Below, in pieces: positions 34,561 to 45,565 of a stretch of 64,000 nucleotides of DNA. This DNA comes from Marinobacter sp. LQ44. Lineage in GTDB: Bacteria; Pseudomonadota; Gammaproteobacteria; Pseudomonadales; Oleiphilaceae. The stretch lies in assembly GCF_001447155.2 (NCBI RefSeq), contig NZ_CP014754.1:4340001-4404000 (forward strand), in the 5' to 3' direction. The number at the start of each line of letters is the position of its first letter. Within the stretch, counting starts at the first letter, position 1. Under the pieces are notes generated by a model. That model ran no database searches. It worked only from the letters and a program-made list of their open reading frames with translations, and was not told where the DNA came from. A program made the translations under genes and the position numbers.

Positions 34561-36859
34561 TAACGGCCCTGAGCTCCTCACGCTTGTAGGGTTTGGTGAT
34601 GTAATCGTTCATTCCGGCTTCCAGGCAATCCTCCCGATCACCCTGCATAACATTGGCGGTCACCGCAATAATCGGCAAGTTTTGCCATTCCGGGTTGCGC
34701 CTGATGGCCCGGGTTGCCTCATAACCATCCATAACGGGCATCTGGCAATCCATAAGAACCAGGTCGTAACGGCGCTTTTGCAACGCCTCCAATGCCCTCT
34801 GGCCATTCTCTGCATGGTCTACCCGATGGCCCAGCTTTTTCAGCAGGCTGCTGGCGACCAGCTGATTGACCTGATTATCCTCGACCAACAGCAGGGTGAG
34901 TTGGTTCTCGGTTCTCGCGGCCCTGGTTGATTGATCCAGCGGTTGTGAACTTCCGCTGTCCGGCAATCCTGCGGCGGCGCAGAGGCAGTGGTAGAGTTCG
35001 GTGCGTCTGAGCGGCAGCGGCAGAATAAACTGACCGGGACGGCGGGAACTGATTGAGCCAGTGCTGTCTGCCAGGATAACGCCCATTCCCTGCCAGTCAT
35101 CGGCAAAGGCCTTGCACTCTTCGTCGCCTGGCTCTGCGGCCACCAGCAAGATGCCCTTTGGATGACGGCTGGCGCTTCTGACCGGGATAGCCCAGGCTCG
35201 CAGTTGTGATTCAATCGCCAGCCGGTGCGGGTGATCCTGCGGTATGGCCATGGCAACACCTGTTTCGCACAGCCGGGTGGCAGCGGCTTCTGGCAGGGTC
35301 GGGTGTGCGGGTTCATGTACCGGCAGGGGCAGGGTGACGGTGAAATGAGTACCGGCGCCCTCGCTGGAATCCACCAGTATCTGCCCGTGCATACGTTCCA
35401 CCAGTTGGCGGCACAGCGTCAGGCCAAGACCGGTGCCGCCGTACAGCCGGGTGGTGTCGGTGTCGGCCTGCGAAAACGGCGAGAAGATCCGGTGCAAGCC
35501 TTCTTTGGACATGCCTATGCCGCTATCAATAACCTCCACGCGAAGACTTCCACCGGAGTAGGTGGTGCGCACCCTGACATGGCCATCGTCGGTAAACTTG
35601 ACCGCGTTACTGAGCAGATTATTGAGGATCTGGCGCGTGCGCGTCGGGTCGCCCAGAAACTGCTCGGGTAGCATAGGGTCGGTTTCATTGACCAGATTGA
35701 TGTGTTTGCGGCGAGCCTGTTGGGCGTGAAGCGTTGAGCATTCCTCTACCAGGTCGCGAACGCTGAACGGAATATTCTCGAGATTGAGTTTTCCGGCTTC
35801 GACCTTGGAGATGTCAAGAATGTCGTTGAGCAGGCCAAGCAGGCTCTCACCGGCGTTCAATGCAATCTCCAGGCGGTTTCTCTGGCCAGCGTCCTGTTCA
35901 CTTTCCAGCGCCAGCCCGAGCATTCCCAGCACCCCGTTCAGGGGGGTGCGGATCTCATGGCTCATGCTGGCCAGGAAGTTGGCTCGTGCCCGGGCCCGTC
36001 GCACCGCGTCTTCCTTGGCACGAACCAACGCCCGATTACCCCGTTGCAAGGCCTGATTCTTTTCCGAAATCTCCCGTGTTCGATCTTCAACTTCCTGCTC
36101 CAGCTGGCTGGAGTAGTTTTTCATGGCGCTTTCGGCTGCCCTCAACTGGGCCACGCTGCCTTCCATGTGTTCAAGGTGCTGGTTGATGATGCCAACCATG
36201 GTGCCGATTTCGTCAAAACGATGGTTGGCAGGCACCGGCAGCCGGACTTTTTCCGGGGTGCTGGCCCTGACCCGACTCAATGCTTCAATCACGTTGAGCA
36301 TGGGGCGGGTCAGCACGAAATAGAAAATGCCAAGCAGCGCAACCGACAGCACCAGGCTCTTGAACAGTCCAATGACGAATGTGTTGACTGCCCGCTGCAG
36401 GAACTGCCAGCCGTAGTGCCAGGTATCGATGGTGACAACCAGATGGCCCAATGGCAGGTCCTGTAACTGGGGTACCTGGAGTTCTGTGCTGAAGACACTG
36501 CTGGAACCGAACAGCAGATCGCTGATCCAGCGGTATCGGGAGATCGGGCTACTTTGGCTGGCGGCCGACATGGTCTGGCCATCACTGTCCACAATCCGCG
36601 CATCTATGGTCGCCGGGTGGCGTAACAGGCCATCCAGCAGTTCCTCGGCCAGCCTCACGTCGATATTGTAGGCAATCTGGGACGCTGGACTGTTACTGAT
36701 CTCGATCAGTGCCCGTATGTCCTGTTCCATGGCGTCTTTCGCCGAGAAATAGTCGAGGGTGATCTGAATCAGGTTCAGAATCAGGCCAAGAGCCATGGCC
36801 ACCAGTACGGTGTCGCGGGTAAGGCGGTAGGAAAGTCTGTGCCGGAAGCTCTTTAACAC
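34514..36859 (-). CDS. Hybrid sensor histidine kinase/response regulator (BarA-like, without HPt)
   Basis: A 781-aa inner-membrane kinase: two membrane helices (about 15-38 and 160-185) around a periplasmic domain, HAMP (about 190-245), coiled coil, HisKA with the phosphorylated His in FLASMSHEIRTPLNG, HATPase with GIGMSKEGLHRIFSPF and GGTGLGLTLC, a degenerate receiver-like stretch (about 530-630) and a C-terminal receiver with Asp in DLVLMDCQMPVMDG. Unlike BarA, no His phosphotransfer domain follows, so a separate HPt is expected. It is 47 bases below the hypothetical gene. The overlap with ohrR is 47 bases. Confidence 0.9.
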   Translation of the reverse strand: MLKSFRHRLSYRLTRDTVLVAMALGLILNLIQITLDYFSAKDAMEQDIRALIEISNSPASQIAYNIDVRLAEELLDGLLRHPATIDARIVDSDGQTMSAASQSSPISRYRWISDLLFGSSSVFSTELQVPQLQDLPLGHLVVTIDTWHYGWQFLQRAVNTFVIGLFKSLVLSVALLGIFYFVLTRPMLNVIEALSRVRASTPEKVRLPVPANHRFDEIGTMVGIINQHLEHMEGSVAQLRAAESAMKNYSSQLEQEVEDRTREISEKNQALQRGNRALVRAKEDAVRRARARANFLASMSHEIRTPLNGVLGMLGLALESEQDAGQRNRLEIALNAGESLLGLLNDILDISKVEAGKLNLENIPFSVRDLVEECSTLHAQQARRKHINLVNETDPMLPEQFLGDPTRTRQILNNLLSNAVKFTDDGHVRVRTTYSGGSLRVEVIDSGIGMSKEGLHRIFSPFSQADTDTTRLYGGTGLGLTLCRQLVERMHGQILVDSSEGAGTHFTVTLPLPVHEPAHPTLPEAAATRLCETGVAMAIPQDHPHRLAIESQLRAWAIPVRSASRHPKGILLVAAEPGDEECKAFADDWQGMGVILADSTGSISSRRPGQFILPLPLRRTELYHCLCAAAGLPDSGSSQPLDQSTRAARTENQLTLLLVEDNQVNQLVASSLLKKLGHRVDHAENGQRALEALQKRRYDLVLMDCQMPVMDGYEATRAIRRNPEWQNLPIIAVTANVMQGDREDCLEAGMNDYITKPYKREELRAVINRWAPNAPEPQADF

Positions 36860-36906
36860 GGTGAATGGTCGTCCCTGTGGCTGGTCAATGGGGTAAAGCG
36901 TGTTCC

Positions 36907-37677
36907 TCAGTCGTCGTAATCAGCCTTTTTCTTCCAGGTGCCATCATCCTGCAAGAAGTTATCCCATTCCCGGTCGAGCTTTGAGTGGCTCTCGGTTTGT
37001 GTGGTGCCGTCGGCCATACCGGCTTCAAGCTCCTTGATGCGTGTTCTGAAGCTCTTGACGGCTTTCATGGCCAGCGGATTATCTTTGGATTTACCCATTT
37101 CCGTGCTGGCCAGGTGGTATGCATGGATAGCCTTGCGGATCTGGTTCTGCCGGATATGGTCCCGGGCCTGGAAAACGTGCAGGTCGGCGTGGGTCTTGTG
37201 CACCAGAAACAGCACATGCTTCAGGTGCTTTTTGGCGCTGGCGGTGTCGAGCCGGCCGGCTTTGTGCATGGCCTCAATCATTTTGAACAGGCTTTGAAGC
37301 AGTTCTTTGACGTAGGTTGCTTTCTCGGGGGAGTCGATTCTGACCGATGCCCGGTTATCATTGTTCTCCAGTACCTGTTTCCTGGTCTGTTTGATGGTGT
37401 CGAGCCATTCGCTGACCGGTTGCTCGGACTTAAGCGCGACCAGATCGTGACAGGATTCCTCCATGCGCTTGAGCAGCAGCAGCTTGAGGTCGGGAGACAG
37501 GTACTGGGCCGGAATCTCCGAGAACAGGCGGTAGGCGCGATTGTATTCGTCTTCCCGGGCGGTCATCTTGCGAACCCGCTCAATCCGCGCCTTTTCACGC
37601 ATCTGACTGATAACGATAATGACCAGTGAGACGGTGACGATCGCCGCGAGCAGCAGCACAATGGTGGTGGTATCCAT
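36907..37677 (-). CDS. Conserved membrane-anchored helical protein of unknown function
   Basis: A 256-aa protein with one N-terminal membrane helix (about residues 5-24) and a long, highly charged helical cytoplasmic part. A TPR-like stretch near 170-215 (ARDHIRQNQIRKAIHAYHLASTEM) is suggestive. I do not recognise the family. It precedes the hybrid kinase with a 47-base gap, so it may share its transcript. No catalytic motif is seen. Confidence 0.65.
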   Translation of the reverse strand: MDTTTIVLLLAAIVTVSLVIIVISQMREKARIERVRKMTAREDEYNRAYRLFSEIPAQYLSPDLKLLLLKRMEESCHDLVALKSEQPVSEWLDTIKQTRKQVLENNDNRASVRIDSPEKATYVKELLQSLFKMIEAMHKAGRLDTASAKKHLKHVLFLVHKTHADLHVFQARDHIRQNQIRKAIHAYHLASTEMGKSKDNPLAMKAVKSFRTRIKELEAGMADGTTQTESHSKLDREWDNFLQDDGTWKKKADYDD

Positions 37678-37809
37678 GGTGTCGGTAATGGCTCCGGATT
37701 ACAGTGAACGGACCGCCTTTGGGGGCGCGCCTCTAATTGTCAGATATTATTGGGTAACGCCCTGAAAGCCTAGCAGAAATCTGGGCAATCGTCCGTTTCC
37801 GGTTGTAAG

Positions 37810-37854
37810 TACAGGAAATACTTCATTCATTTAATGAATTGTGGGTTTCCTGTA
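37810..37854. promoter_or_regulatory. Concentric double inverted repeat upstream of the LysR gene
   Basis: An inner inverted repeat ATTCATT-T-AATGAAT (37825-37839) is nested in an outer one, TACAGGAAA (37810-37818) and TTTCCTGTA (37846-37854). Both share the same centre, 37832, with exactly 6 bases between arms on each side. It lies 68-112 bases before the LysR start, where autoregulatory LysR sites usually are. Nothing else is identified in 37678-37921. Confidence 0.55.
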
Positions 37855-37921
37855 TATTGGTCTGGTGAATGTGTGGGCGGGCCAGACCGGTGCCGCCACT
37901 CTGCTTTCCAGGATTTTTTGC

Positions 37922-38932
37922 ATGGACATTTCCCGGGTAGATCTCAATCTGCTTGTATACCTTGACGTGCTGCTGCGTGAACGCAATGTCACCAAGGCCG
38001 CCAATCATCTGGGCATCACCCAGCCTGCTATGAGCAACGGTTTGCGCCGGTTACGGGATCTGTTTGGCGACCCGTTGCTGGTGCGTACCAGTGAAGGCAT
38101 GACAGCCACGGAGCGGGCCCGGGAACTGCAGCCGTTGGTCCGTGGCATTCTGTCGGACATTGAACAGGCGGTGCAGGAGAAAACCCCCTTTGCTGCCCAG
38201 GAGAGCCAGCGGGTATTCCGTATCATGGCCAGTGACTACGCGGAATCCTGTCTGATGCCCAGGGTGTTGCGGCGGATTCGCCAGGAGGCGCCCCACGTTA
38301 CCCTGGACGTGCTGACCCCCAGCGACGTGAGCTTTCTGGATGTGGAGCAGGGCCGGCTGGATATGGCCATCAACCGTTTCGACAAGATTCCTCAATCGTT
38401 CCACCAGAAAACCTTGTGGATCGAGTATTTTGCCTGCCTGATGAATGCCCGTAATCCCATTCTTAAAGAGCCGTTTACCCTGGATACCTACCTGGATGCC
38501 AGCCATATCTGGGTCAGTAAAACCGGTTTTGGTGTGGGCGTGGGGGTGAACCCCAAGGATGTCCAGCGGCTGGGGTGGGTAGACGAAGCCTTGGGGCGAA
38601 TGGGCCGCAAGCGGCAGATCTCGGTTTTCACCCGGCATTATCAGGTGGCCATGTTGCTGGCGGAGCAGCATGACCTGATTGCCACTCTGCCATCTCGCGC
38701 GGCCTGGTTGCAGAAAGACAACCCGAACCTGGTGGTGAAGGTGCCACCGTTCGAGATTCCGCCGTTCGAGCTGAAAATGGCCTGGAGTCCATTACTGCAG
38801 CACAACAGCGATCATCAATGGTTGCGTAAGCTGATTGCCGAGGTGGCGGAAGAAGTGGACGAGGAGTTTGCACCCTTCGGTGCCAGATTTGAGTCGCCAC
38901 AAGCTACCCCGGGGCTGCATTCAGAGCGGTAG
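37922..38932 (+). CDS. LysR-family transcriptional regulator
   Basis: A 336-aa regulator. The winged helix-turn-helix starts MDISRVDLNLLVYLDVLLRE and includes the recognition helix in KAANHLGITQPAMSNGLRRL and the wing LFGDPLLVRTSEGM. The 220-residue effector domain follows. The DLNLLV/MSNGLRRLRDLFGDPLLVR form is that of the NodD/LeuO-like branch. The ATG at 37922 is behind AGGA. No obvious divergent target gene is present, so its regulon is unclear apart from the palindrome upstream. The stop overlaps the convergent acetyltransferase gene by 12 bases. Confidence 0.92.
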   Translation: MDISRVDLNLLVYLDVLLRERNVTKAANHLGITQPAMSNGLRRLRDLFGDPLLVRTSEGMTATERARELQPLVRGILSDIEQAVQEKTPFAAQESQRVFRIMASDYAESCLMPRVLRRIRQEAPHVTLDVLTPSDVSFLDVEQGRLDMAINRFDKIPQSFHQKTLWIEYFACLMNARNPILKEPFTLDTYLDASHIWVSKTGFGVGVGVNPKDVQRLGWVDEALGRMGRKRQISVFTRHYQVAMLLAEQHDLIATLPSRAAWLQKDNPNLVVKVPPFEIPPFELKMAWSPLLQHNSDHQWLRKLIAEVAEEVDEEFAPFGARFESPQATPGLHSER

Positions 38933-39886
38933 TTCCCGAAGTTCCAGCGAGCCCCGGCTAGCATCCCACATGCGCTGGAAGGCTTCCTCCATGAGCTTGA
39001 CCCGGCCCGGGTTGGCAAAATTGGCGAAGCCTTCCGGCTTATTGAAATCGTGGCGGTACAGTACACCCTCACGGTCTGCCAGCAGGAACGGCTGGTTTTC
39101 CATCGGATAATCGGTGTTGACCAACCGCAGCTCAATCCGGCTGGTGAGCCGGCGCATCAGCTCTACCAGTTGGTGCCGGCGTTTAACCAACGGCTTGTCA
39201 TCGTGAATCAGGATGCGCACTTCGCTAAGCCGGTGCCGGCGAGCCACCGCAGAGATCAGTTCCCGTAACGGGTAGCGGTCGTAGAGGCCGTGATCAAGCA
39301 CGTCGTCATACAGCCATATGCGTTGGCCGGCTTGGGCTACCAATGAGTCCATCAATTCCAGCATGGTGCTTTCATCGCCGAACAGCCAGCTTTCGGAATC
39401 CTCGCCAAGAATCAGTGGCTTCGCGCGTTGATCACCTGGATTACTGGCCAGTGTGGGAGCCAGGCAGCGCATATCCAGGTGGGGAATGCCAGCGTCATCA
39501 TAGATATCCGAGCAGATGTGAAAGCCGAAGCGTTGGTAGAACCCGGTGGCGTGCTGCTGGGCGGAGAGTTTCAGTTCCTGGAAGCGACCAGCGGATTCGG
39601 CCAGCAGGTGTCTGAGCAGGGCATCACCAGCCCCCCGGCCACGATACTCCGGCAACACCGCCATACGACCGATGTAACCGGTTTCCTCCATTGTGGAGAA
39701 AAGGCGAGCGGTAGCCACCGGTGTGTTGCTGTCATCCACCGCCAGGTAATGGTCAGCAATCTCGTCGGTGTCGTCCCACTCCAGCTCCGGTGGCACCTGC
39801 TGTTCCTCAACGAACACCCGTTGGCGGATGTCCCTGATGGATGATGGCGCCGGTTGCCAGCTGTATTTTCGGAATCTCAGGTTCAT
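38921..39886 (-). CDS. GNAT acetyltransferase fused to a phospholipase-D-like C-terminal domain
   Basis: A 321-aa two-domain protein. Residues 1-150 are a GNAT N-acetyltransferase (RQRVFVEEQQVPPELEWD, IGRMAVLPEYRGRGAGDALL with the acetyl-CoA loop, ATGFYQRFGFH). Residues 165-321 (SWLFGDESTMLELMDSLVAQ, IWLYDDVLDHGLYDR, RILIHDDKPLVKRRHQL) resemble the fold of PLD-like proteins but lack the HKD catalytic motif. It is the last gene of the purB-roxA run, 3 bases after roxA. The acetyl acceptor is unknown; a ribosomal or nucleic-acid target is a guess from context. Confidence 0.8.
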   Translation of the reverse strand: MNLRFRKYSWQPAPSSIRDIRQRVFVEEQQVPPELEWDDTDEIADHYLAVDDSNTPVATARLFSTMEETGYIGRMAVLPEYRGRGAGDALLRHLLAESAGRFQELKLSAQQHATGFYQRFGFHICSDIYDDAGIPHLDMRCLAPTLASNPGDQRAKPLILGEDSESWLFGDESTMLELMDSLVAQAGQRIWLYDDVLDHGLYDRYPLRELISAVARRHRLSEVRILIHDDKPLVKRRHQLVELMRRLTSRIELRLVNTDYPMENQPFLLADREGVLYRHDFNKPEGFANFANPGRVKLMEEAFQRMWDASRGSLELRELPL

Positions 39887-39889
39887 GGC

Positions 39890-41041
39890 TTACTCGAAAT
39901 ACACCGAGCCCTGGTTGTACAGATTGGTTAGCAGGCCAAGCAAGGCCTCGTCGCCGGCAAACTCTGCCAGCGCGGCCATATTCATCCTGGCGCTGGCGCA
40001 GAGTAGTGGCGCCAGTGGCCGGGCATCGCCTTTCAGAAGGTATTGTTCGCCATCCACAAACAGGGCAGTTTCACTGTCCAGTTCATGATAGGCGAAGCGG
40101 GAACCCTCGTTCCAGCGCAGTTGCTCGCCGGCGCGGATGGCTTCAGCCAGATCTTCTGCTTCTGCAGGTTCATCCGCCGGCACCACAATTTCCAGGCTCT
40201 TGGGAGCGGTGGCGAACTGGCCAAACCACAGGGCCAGGTTGCGGCGATCACCCAGTTGTTCACGGATGATGGTGTCCAGGCGGTTGATGACCTCCGGGCC
40301 GATGGTACCGGGGTTGTCCTGTACTCGAAGGTCCGGGTCATCCAGATGCTCGGCGGCTTTTTCTTTCTGACTGAGAAAATCGGTAAAACTGGTGAGCAAG
40401 TCATCGATGGTCGGGGCACGAAAACCCACGGACAGAGTAATACAGTCGTCTTCAGCCACGCCGTGGTGGCCTATACCCGGGGGCAGGTACAGCATGTCGC
40501 CCGGGGCCAGGGTGACGGTTTCCTCGCCATCCCAGCTGCTCAGGATGCGCAGTGGGGTGCCTTCTACTCTCGGCGAGGTATGGTCACAGTGGCCGCCGAA
40601 CGTCCAGCGCCGGTGGCCCTGGGCCTGCAGCAGGAAAACATCATACATGTCGTAGTGGGGGCCAACGCTGCCACCTTTCGGGGCGTAGCTGGCCATGATG
40701 TCATCCAGACGCCAGTTGGGAATGAAGCGGAAGTTGTCGAGCAGGTCGGCAATCTCCGGTACCCAGTGGTCCAGGCCCTGAACCAGTAAGGTCCAGTCCT
40801 GTTCCGGCAAGTCACTGAAGCGGTCCGGGTTGAAAGGACCGTTGTGCAGTTGCCAGGGTTTACCGGCATCGTTCTCGATCACGATGCGAGATTCTACTGC
40901 TTCCTCACAGGCTAGCCCGGCCAGTTCGTCCGGACTGACCGGACACCGGAAGCCGGGAAATGCCTGACGGATAACCAGCGGCTTCTTCTGCCAGTAGTCC
41001 CGCAGAAATTCAGAAGCTGTCAGTCCGCCAAGCATGTCCAT
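39890..41041 (-). CDS. roxA: Ribosomal protein uL16 3-hydroxylase RoxA (YcfD), JmjC-type cupin
   Basis: A 383-aa 2-oxoglutarate/Fe(II) oxygenase that hydroxylates an arginine of ribosomal protein uL16. The iron-binding His-x-Asp is in VGPHYDMYDVF (about residue 125), the distal His in LPPGIGHHGVAED, and the start EFLRDYWQKKPLVIRQAF is typical of YcfD. The C-terminal winged-helix-like domain is present. It lies 14 bases after purB and 3 bases before the acetyltransferase fusion. Confidence 0.92.
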   Translation of the reverse strand: MDMLGGLTASEFLRDYWQKKPLVIRQAFPGFRCPVSPDELAGLACEEAVESRIVIENDAGKPWQLHNGPFNPDRFSDLPEQDWTLLVQGLDHWVPEIADLLDNFRFIPNWRLDDIMASYAPKGGSVGPHYDMYDVFLLQAQGHRRWTFGGHCDHTSPRVEGTPLRILSSWDGEETVTLAPGDMLYLPPGIGHHGVAEDDCITLSVGFRAPTIDDLLTSFTDFLSQKEKAAEHLDDPDLRVQDNPGTIGPEVINRLDTIIREQLGDRRNLALWFGQFATAPKSLEIVVPADEPAEAEDLAEAIRAGEQLRWNEGSRFAYHELDSETALFVDGEQYLLKGDARPLAPLLCASARMNMAALAEFAGDEALLGLLTNLYNQGSVYFE

Positions 41042-41055
41042 GGTGTTGCTCCAGG

Positions 41056-42438
<1,383 letters not shown>

Positions 42439-42505
42439 TCATCAAAGAAAAATCGGATCGGGAATATTAAGAAGGCGCTAATGATACACCAGAGGGCGCT
42501 GCGAA

Positions 42506-43126
42506 TCAGCGCAGCAACTCCCGGGCGTGCATGATGACCTTTTTGCGTTTGAAGATCAGCTGCCAGCGGTGGCCGCCGCTCTGACGCCAGAGCACTGCCG
42601 AGCGGATACCAGCCAGCAACAGGGCGCGGACCTTCGCTGCATTTTCTTCCCGCTGCAGCACCTGGGGGTTGCCGCTGACCTGAATGCGTAGGCGGAACGT
42701 GCTGATGGTGTCTGTGTAAATGGACGCCAGATTGCCGATCAGGTTGCTGTGGGTGTATCCGAAGTGGCTGGCGGTATGCCGTGCCTGTTCAATCCGGCTG
42801 CCAATCACATCGAGCATGTCGCCGTCGCGTTTGAGTTTGGACTCGAGATGAACGAGGTTCAGCACGTATCGCAATATCTCGACGTCCTGTGGGCGGCTCT
42901 GTTGCGCCAGTGAGGTAGACAGGGCCTCCAGGCCTTCACGGATGTCGGACAATTCGCCCCCGTAAACATCCAGGGTGGACGCTGGATCGGTGGCGAACAG
43001 AGAGCGTATGCAGGTTTCCAGGGACTCGTCGCTACAGCTCCCATTATGGGCAATCTGCCGCACCAGTGCTGCTGCCTGGAACAGGCCAGCCAACGCCAGG
43101 GTCTGGTCGTGCAGGGATTTGCTCAT
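42506..43126 (-). CDS. hflD: High-frequency lysogenisation protein HflD homologue
   Basis: A 206-aa helical, membrane-associated protein of the HflD family ([88 protein letters not shown]). In E. coli HflD was linked to lambda cII stability; the cellular role is unclear. It overlaps mnmA by 4 bases and precedes purB, the standard mnmA-hflD-purB order of gammaproteobacteria. Confidence 0.94.
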   Translation of the reverse strand: MSKSLHDQTLALAGLFQAAALVRQIAHNGSCSDESLETCIRSLFATDPASTLDVYGGELSDIREGLEALSTSLAQQSRPQDVEILRYVLNLVHLESKLKRDGDMLDVIGSRIEQARHTASHFGYTHSNLIGNLASIYTDTISTFRLRIQVSGNPQVLQREENAAKVRALLLAGIRSAVLWRQSGGHRWQLIFKRKKVIMHARELLR

Positions 43127-44301
43127 GCGCGGGCCCCTGCATCGACAGTTAGCTCCAGCCGTGATGGCAGCGCTTCGCCATCCCGCCAGGTGTGTTCGAT
43201 CACGCCGCCGCCCAGGCAGACATCGCCCTGATAGAACACCACGGACTGGCCGGGTGTGACGGCTCGCTGGGCATCGTCAAAGACCACTTTGACGCCGCCT
43301 TCGATAACGGTCACTTCGCAGTCCTGGTCTGGCTGGCGATAGCGGGTTTTTGCTTTGCAGCGGAAGCTCCGGGTGGGCGGCTCACCAGCCACCCAGTCAA
43401 TGGCACCAGACACCAGGCCGCGGGAAAACAGCAGTGGGTGGTTCTTGCCCTGAACGGCAATCAGTACATTGCGGGACAGGTTTTTTTCAGCCACATACCA
43501 GGGCTCGTCGCCAAATTCCGCGAGGCCGCCGATACCCAGCCCCTGGCGCTGGCCAATGGTGTGATACATCAGGCCCTGATGTTTGCCGATCACTTTGCCT
43601 TCCGGTGTTTCGATGTCGCCGGGCTGGGCCGGCAGGTACTGCTTCAGGAAGTCGGTGAACTTGCGCTCGCCGATGAAGCAGATACCGGTAGAATCTTTTT
43701 TGTCGTGGGTAACAAAGCCTTGTTCCTCGGCAATACGGCGAACTTCCGGTTTTTCCAGCTCTCCTACCGGGAACAAGGTGCGCGCAATACGGTCACCAGA
43801 CACCGCGTGCAGGAAGTAGCTCTGATCCTTGTTGGGGTCCAGACCCTTCAGCAGTTGAGCCTTTCCAGTGCCGTCATTAAGAGGGCGCTGGCGGGTGTAG
43901 TGGCCGGTAGCGATGTAGTCGGCGCCCAGGGTGACGGCATAATCCAGAAATGCCCGGAATTTAACTTCCTTGTTGCACAGGATGTCCGGGTTGGGGGTGC
44001 GCCCTGCGCTGTATTCTGACAGAAAGTGCTCAAACACCCGGTCCCAGTATTCAGCCGCAAAACTGGCGGTGTGCAGCTTGATACCAATGGCATCCGCCAC
44101 TGCCTGGGCATCGGCGAGGTCGGTCATGGCGGTGCAGTACTCAGTACCGTCGTCTTCATCCCAGTTTTTCATGAACAGGCCTTCCACCTGGTAGCCCTGG
44201 TCTTTCAGAAGCCAGGCGGCAACAGAGGAGTCCACGCCACCGGACATGCCGACAATCACGCGGGTGTTCTTGGGAGTACTGGAGTCAGGATTCTGGATCA
44301 T
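43123..44301 (-). CDS. mnmA: tRNA-specific 2-thiouridylase MnmA
   Basis: A 392-aa enzyme that thiolates U34 of tRNA-Lys, -Glu and -Gln. ATP pyrophosphatase loop [11 protein letters not shown] (about 18-28), catalytic Cys in [12 protein letters not shown] (about 117) and second Cys in [10 protein letters not shown] (about 215) are present. [15 protein letters not shown] is diagnostic. It uses sulfur relayed from TusA-type carriers; a TusA-family gene is at 25274 in this window. Confidence 0.97.
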   Translation of the reverse strand: MIQNPDSSTPKNTRVIVGMSGGVDSSVAAWLLKDQGYQVEGLFMKNWDEDDGTEYCTAMTDLADAQAVADAIGIKLHTASFAAEYWDRVFEHFLSEYSAGRTPNPDILCNKEVKFRAFLDYAVTLGADYIATGHYTRQRPLNDGTGKAQLLKGLDPNKDQSYFLHAVSGDRIARTLFPVGELEKPEVRRIAEEQGFVTHDKKDSTGICFIGERKFTDFLKQYLPAQPGDIETPEGKVIGKHQGLMYHTIGQRQGLGIGGLAEFGDEPWYVAEKNLSRNVLIAVQGKNHPLLFSRGLVSGAIDWVAGEPPTRSFRCKAKTRYRQPDQDCEVTVIEGGVKVVFDDAQRAVTPGQSVVFYQGDVCLGGGVIEHTWRDGEALPSRLELTVDAGARA

Positions 44302-44351
44302 GAGCCTTTCGGTAGCCGGTTGAAAAGGGCGATTTTATCATCTTGTGGTGG

Positions 44352-44801
44352 TTACGTCTGGTCATCCACCACGACATCAAGGGGGAATTGCCGGCCATTT
44401 CGGTAATCCTCGATACAGCGCAGCACCAACGGGCTGCGGAGCTTGTCGCCGAGGCCCCGAATTTCTTCAATGCTGAGCCAGTGCGGCTGGATAATGCCGG
44501 TGTCCAGCTCCGTGGTGACCTGCTTTATCGCGCGGGCGGCGTAGCAAAAGCGGTGATAGGTAACGCCGTTGGCCGGTGCTTTATAGGTGTATACGCCCAA
44601 AAAGAACTGAGGCTCCACTTCCCAGCCGGTCTCTTCCAGGGTTTCACGGCGCACCGCATCCAGCACGGCTTCGTTTTCTTCAATGTGGCCCGCTGGTTGA
44701 TTGAACACCACCTTGTCGTTGCTGATTTCCTCAACCAGCAGAAACTGACCCTGTTCGTTCTCGACCACAACGGCGACGGTGGCATGGGGTTTCCAGGTCA
44801 T
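44352..44801 (-). CDS. NUDIX hydrolase (NudJ-like)
   Basis: A 149-aa pyrophosphohydrolase. The complete Nudix box is seen in GHIEENEAVLDAVRRETLEE plus TGW (about residues 38-60). The start MTWKPHATVAVVVENEQGQFLLVEE and the position just before mnmA correspond to the NudJ (YmfB) type, which acts on HMP-PP and nucleoside di/triphosphates. It is 2 bases below rluE. Confidence 0.88.
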   Translation of the reverse strand: MTWKPHATVAVVVENEQGQFLLVEEISNDKVVFNQPAGHIEENEAVLDAVRRETLEETGWEVEPQFFLGVYTYKAPANGVTYHRFCYAARAIKQVTTELDTGIIQPHWLSIEEIRGLGDKLRSPLVLRCIEDYRNGRQFPLDVVVDDQT

Positions 44802-44803
44802 GG

Positions 44804-45433
44804 TTAACGGGGTCTCCTGTGTCTGAACGGGCGCGATTTGTGGCGGCCGGGTTTCGGTTTGCTGGTTACCGGGCTGTCGGGCAGGTGCACAGCCTCAAGC
44901 CGATACTGGCCGGGCGCGAGGTTGTCGAGCGTCCAGTCACCAATCCGGTACCGAATAAGTCTAAGGGTAGGGTAGCCAACGGCTGCTGTCATGCGCCGTA
45001 CCTGGCGGTTGCGGCCTTCGGTGATGGTGAGCTCAAGCCAGCTGGTCGGAATGGTTTCCCGGTGTCGGACTGGCGGAAACCTGGGCCAGACGGTCGGTTC
45101 GTTCATTCGGCGGGCTGTGGCGGGCCGGGTTAACCCATCTTTCAGCTTAACGCCCTGACAAAGCTGCTCAATGGCCTGCTGGGAAATCTCACCCTCCACC
45201 TGTACCCAGTAGGTTTTTGGCATCTTGTTGTCGGGAGCGGCAATTCGATGTTGTAGCGGGCCGTGGTTGGTCAGCAGGAGCAAGCCTTCGGAGTCATAGT
45301 CCAGTCGGCCGGCGGGGTAGAAGCCCGGTTTCCTGATCCAGTCGGCGAGTGTTGCGCGGGGATTGTTCTGGCGTTCGTCGGTGAACTGGCTTAACACCTG
45401 AAATGGCTTGTTGAATAGAATCAGCTCCGCCAT
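44804..45433 (-). CDS. rluE: 23S rRNA pseudouridine-2457 synthase RluE
   Basis: A 209-aa pseudouridine synthase of the RsuA/RluB/E/F group, lacking an S4 domain. The catalytic Asp is in [18 protein letters not shown] (about residue 43), with [25 protein letters not shown] and [17 protein letters not shown] as family motifs. The C-terminus is basic ([16 protein letters not shown]). It opens the seven-gene run through NUDIX, mnmA, hflD, purB and roxA. Confidence 0.92.
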   Translation of the reverse strand: MAELILFNKPFQVLSQFTDERQNNPRATLADWIRKPGFYPAGRLDYDSEGLLLLTNHGPLQHRIAAPDNKMPKTYWVQVEGEISQQAIEQLCQGVKLKDGLTRPATARRMNEPTVWPRFPPVRHRETIPTSWLELTITEGRNRQVRRMTAAVGYPTLRLIRYRIGDWTLDNLAPGQYRLEAVHLPDSPVTSKPKPGRHKSRPFRHRRPR

Positions 45434-45497
45434 GCACGGGGTCCTGTCTCGCTAACGGGTGCTCGAAAGCGGCAAGCGTATAGGATTAACCCCTGTG

Positions 45498-45540
45498 AAA
45501 AAAGCATAAAAAAACGTACCTGCCAGCTGAACTGGCAGGT
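45498..45540 (-). terminator. Rho-independent terminator of cspD
   Basis: On the minus strand a 9-bp stem (ACCTGCCAG/CTGGCAGGT, arms 45518-45526 and 45532-45540, 5-base loop) is followed three bases later by T7 and then T6. It lies 25 bases after the cspD stop. Confidence 0.85.
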
Positions 45541-45565
45541 GAGAGTGATTGGCCAAGGCGCCTTC

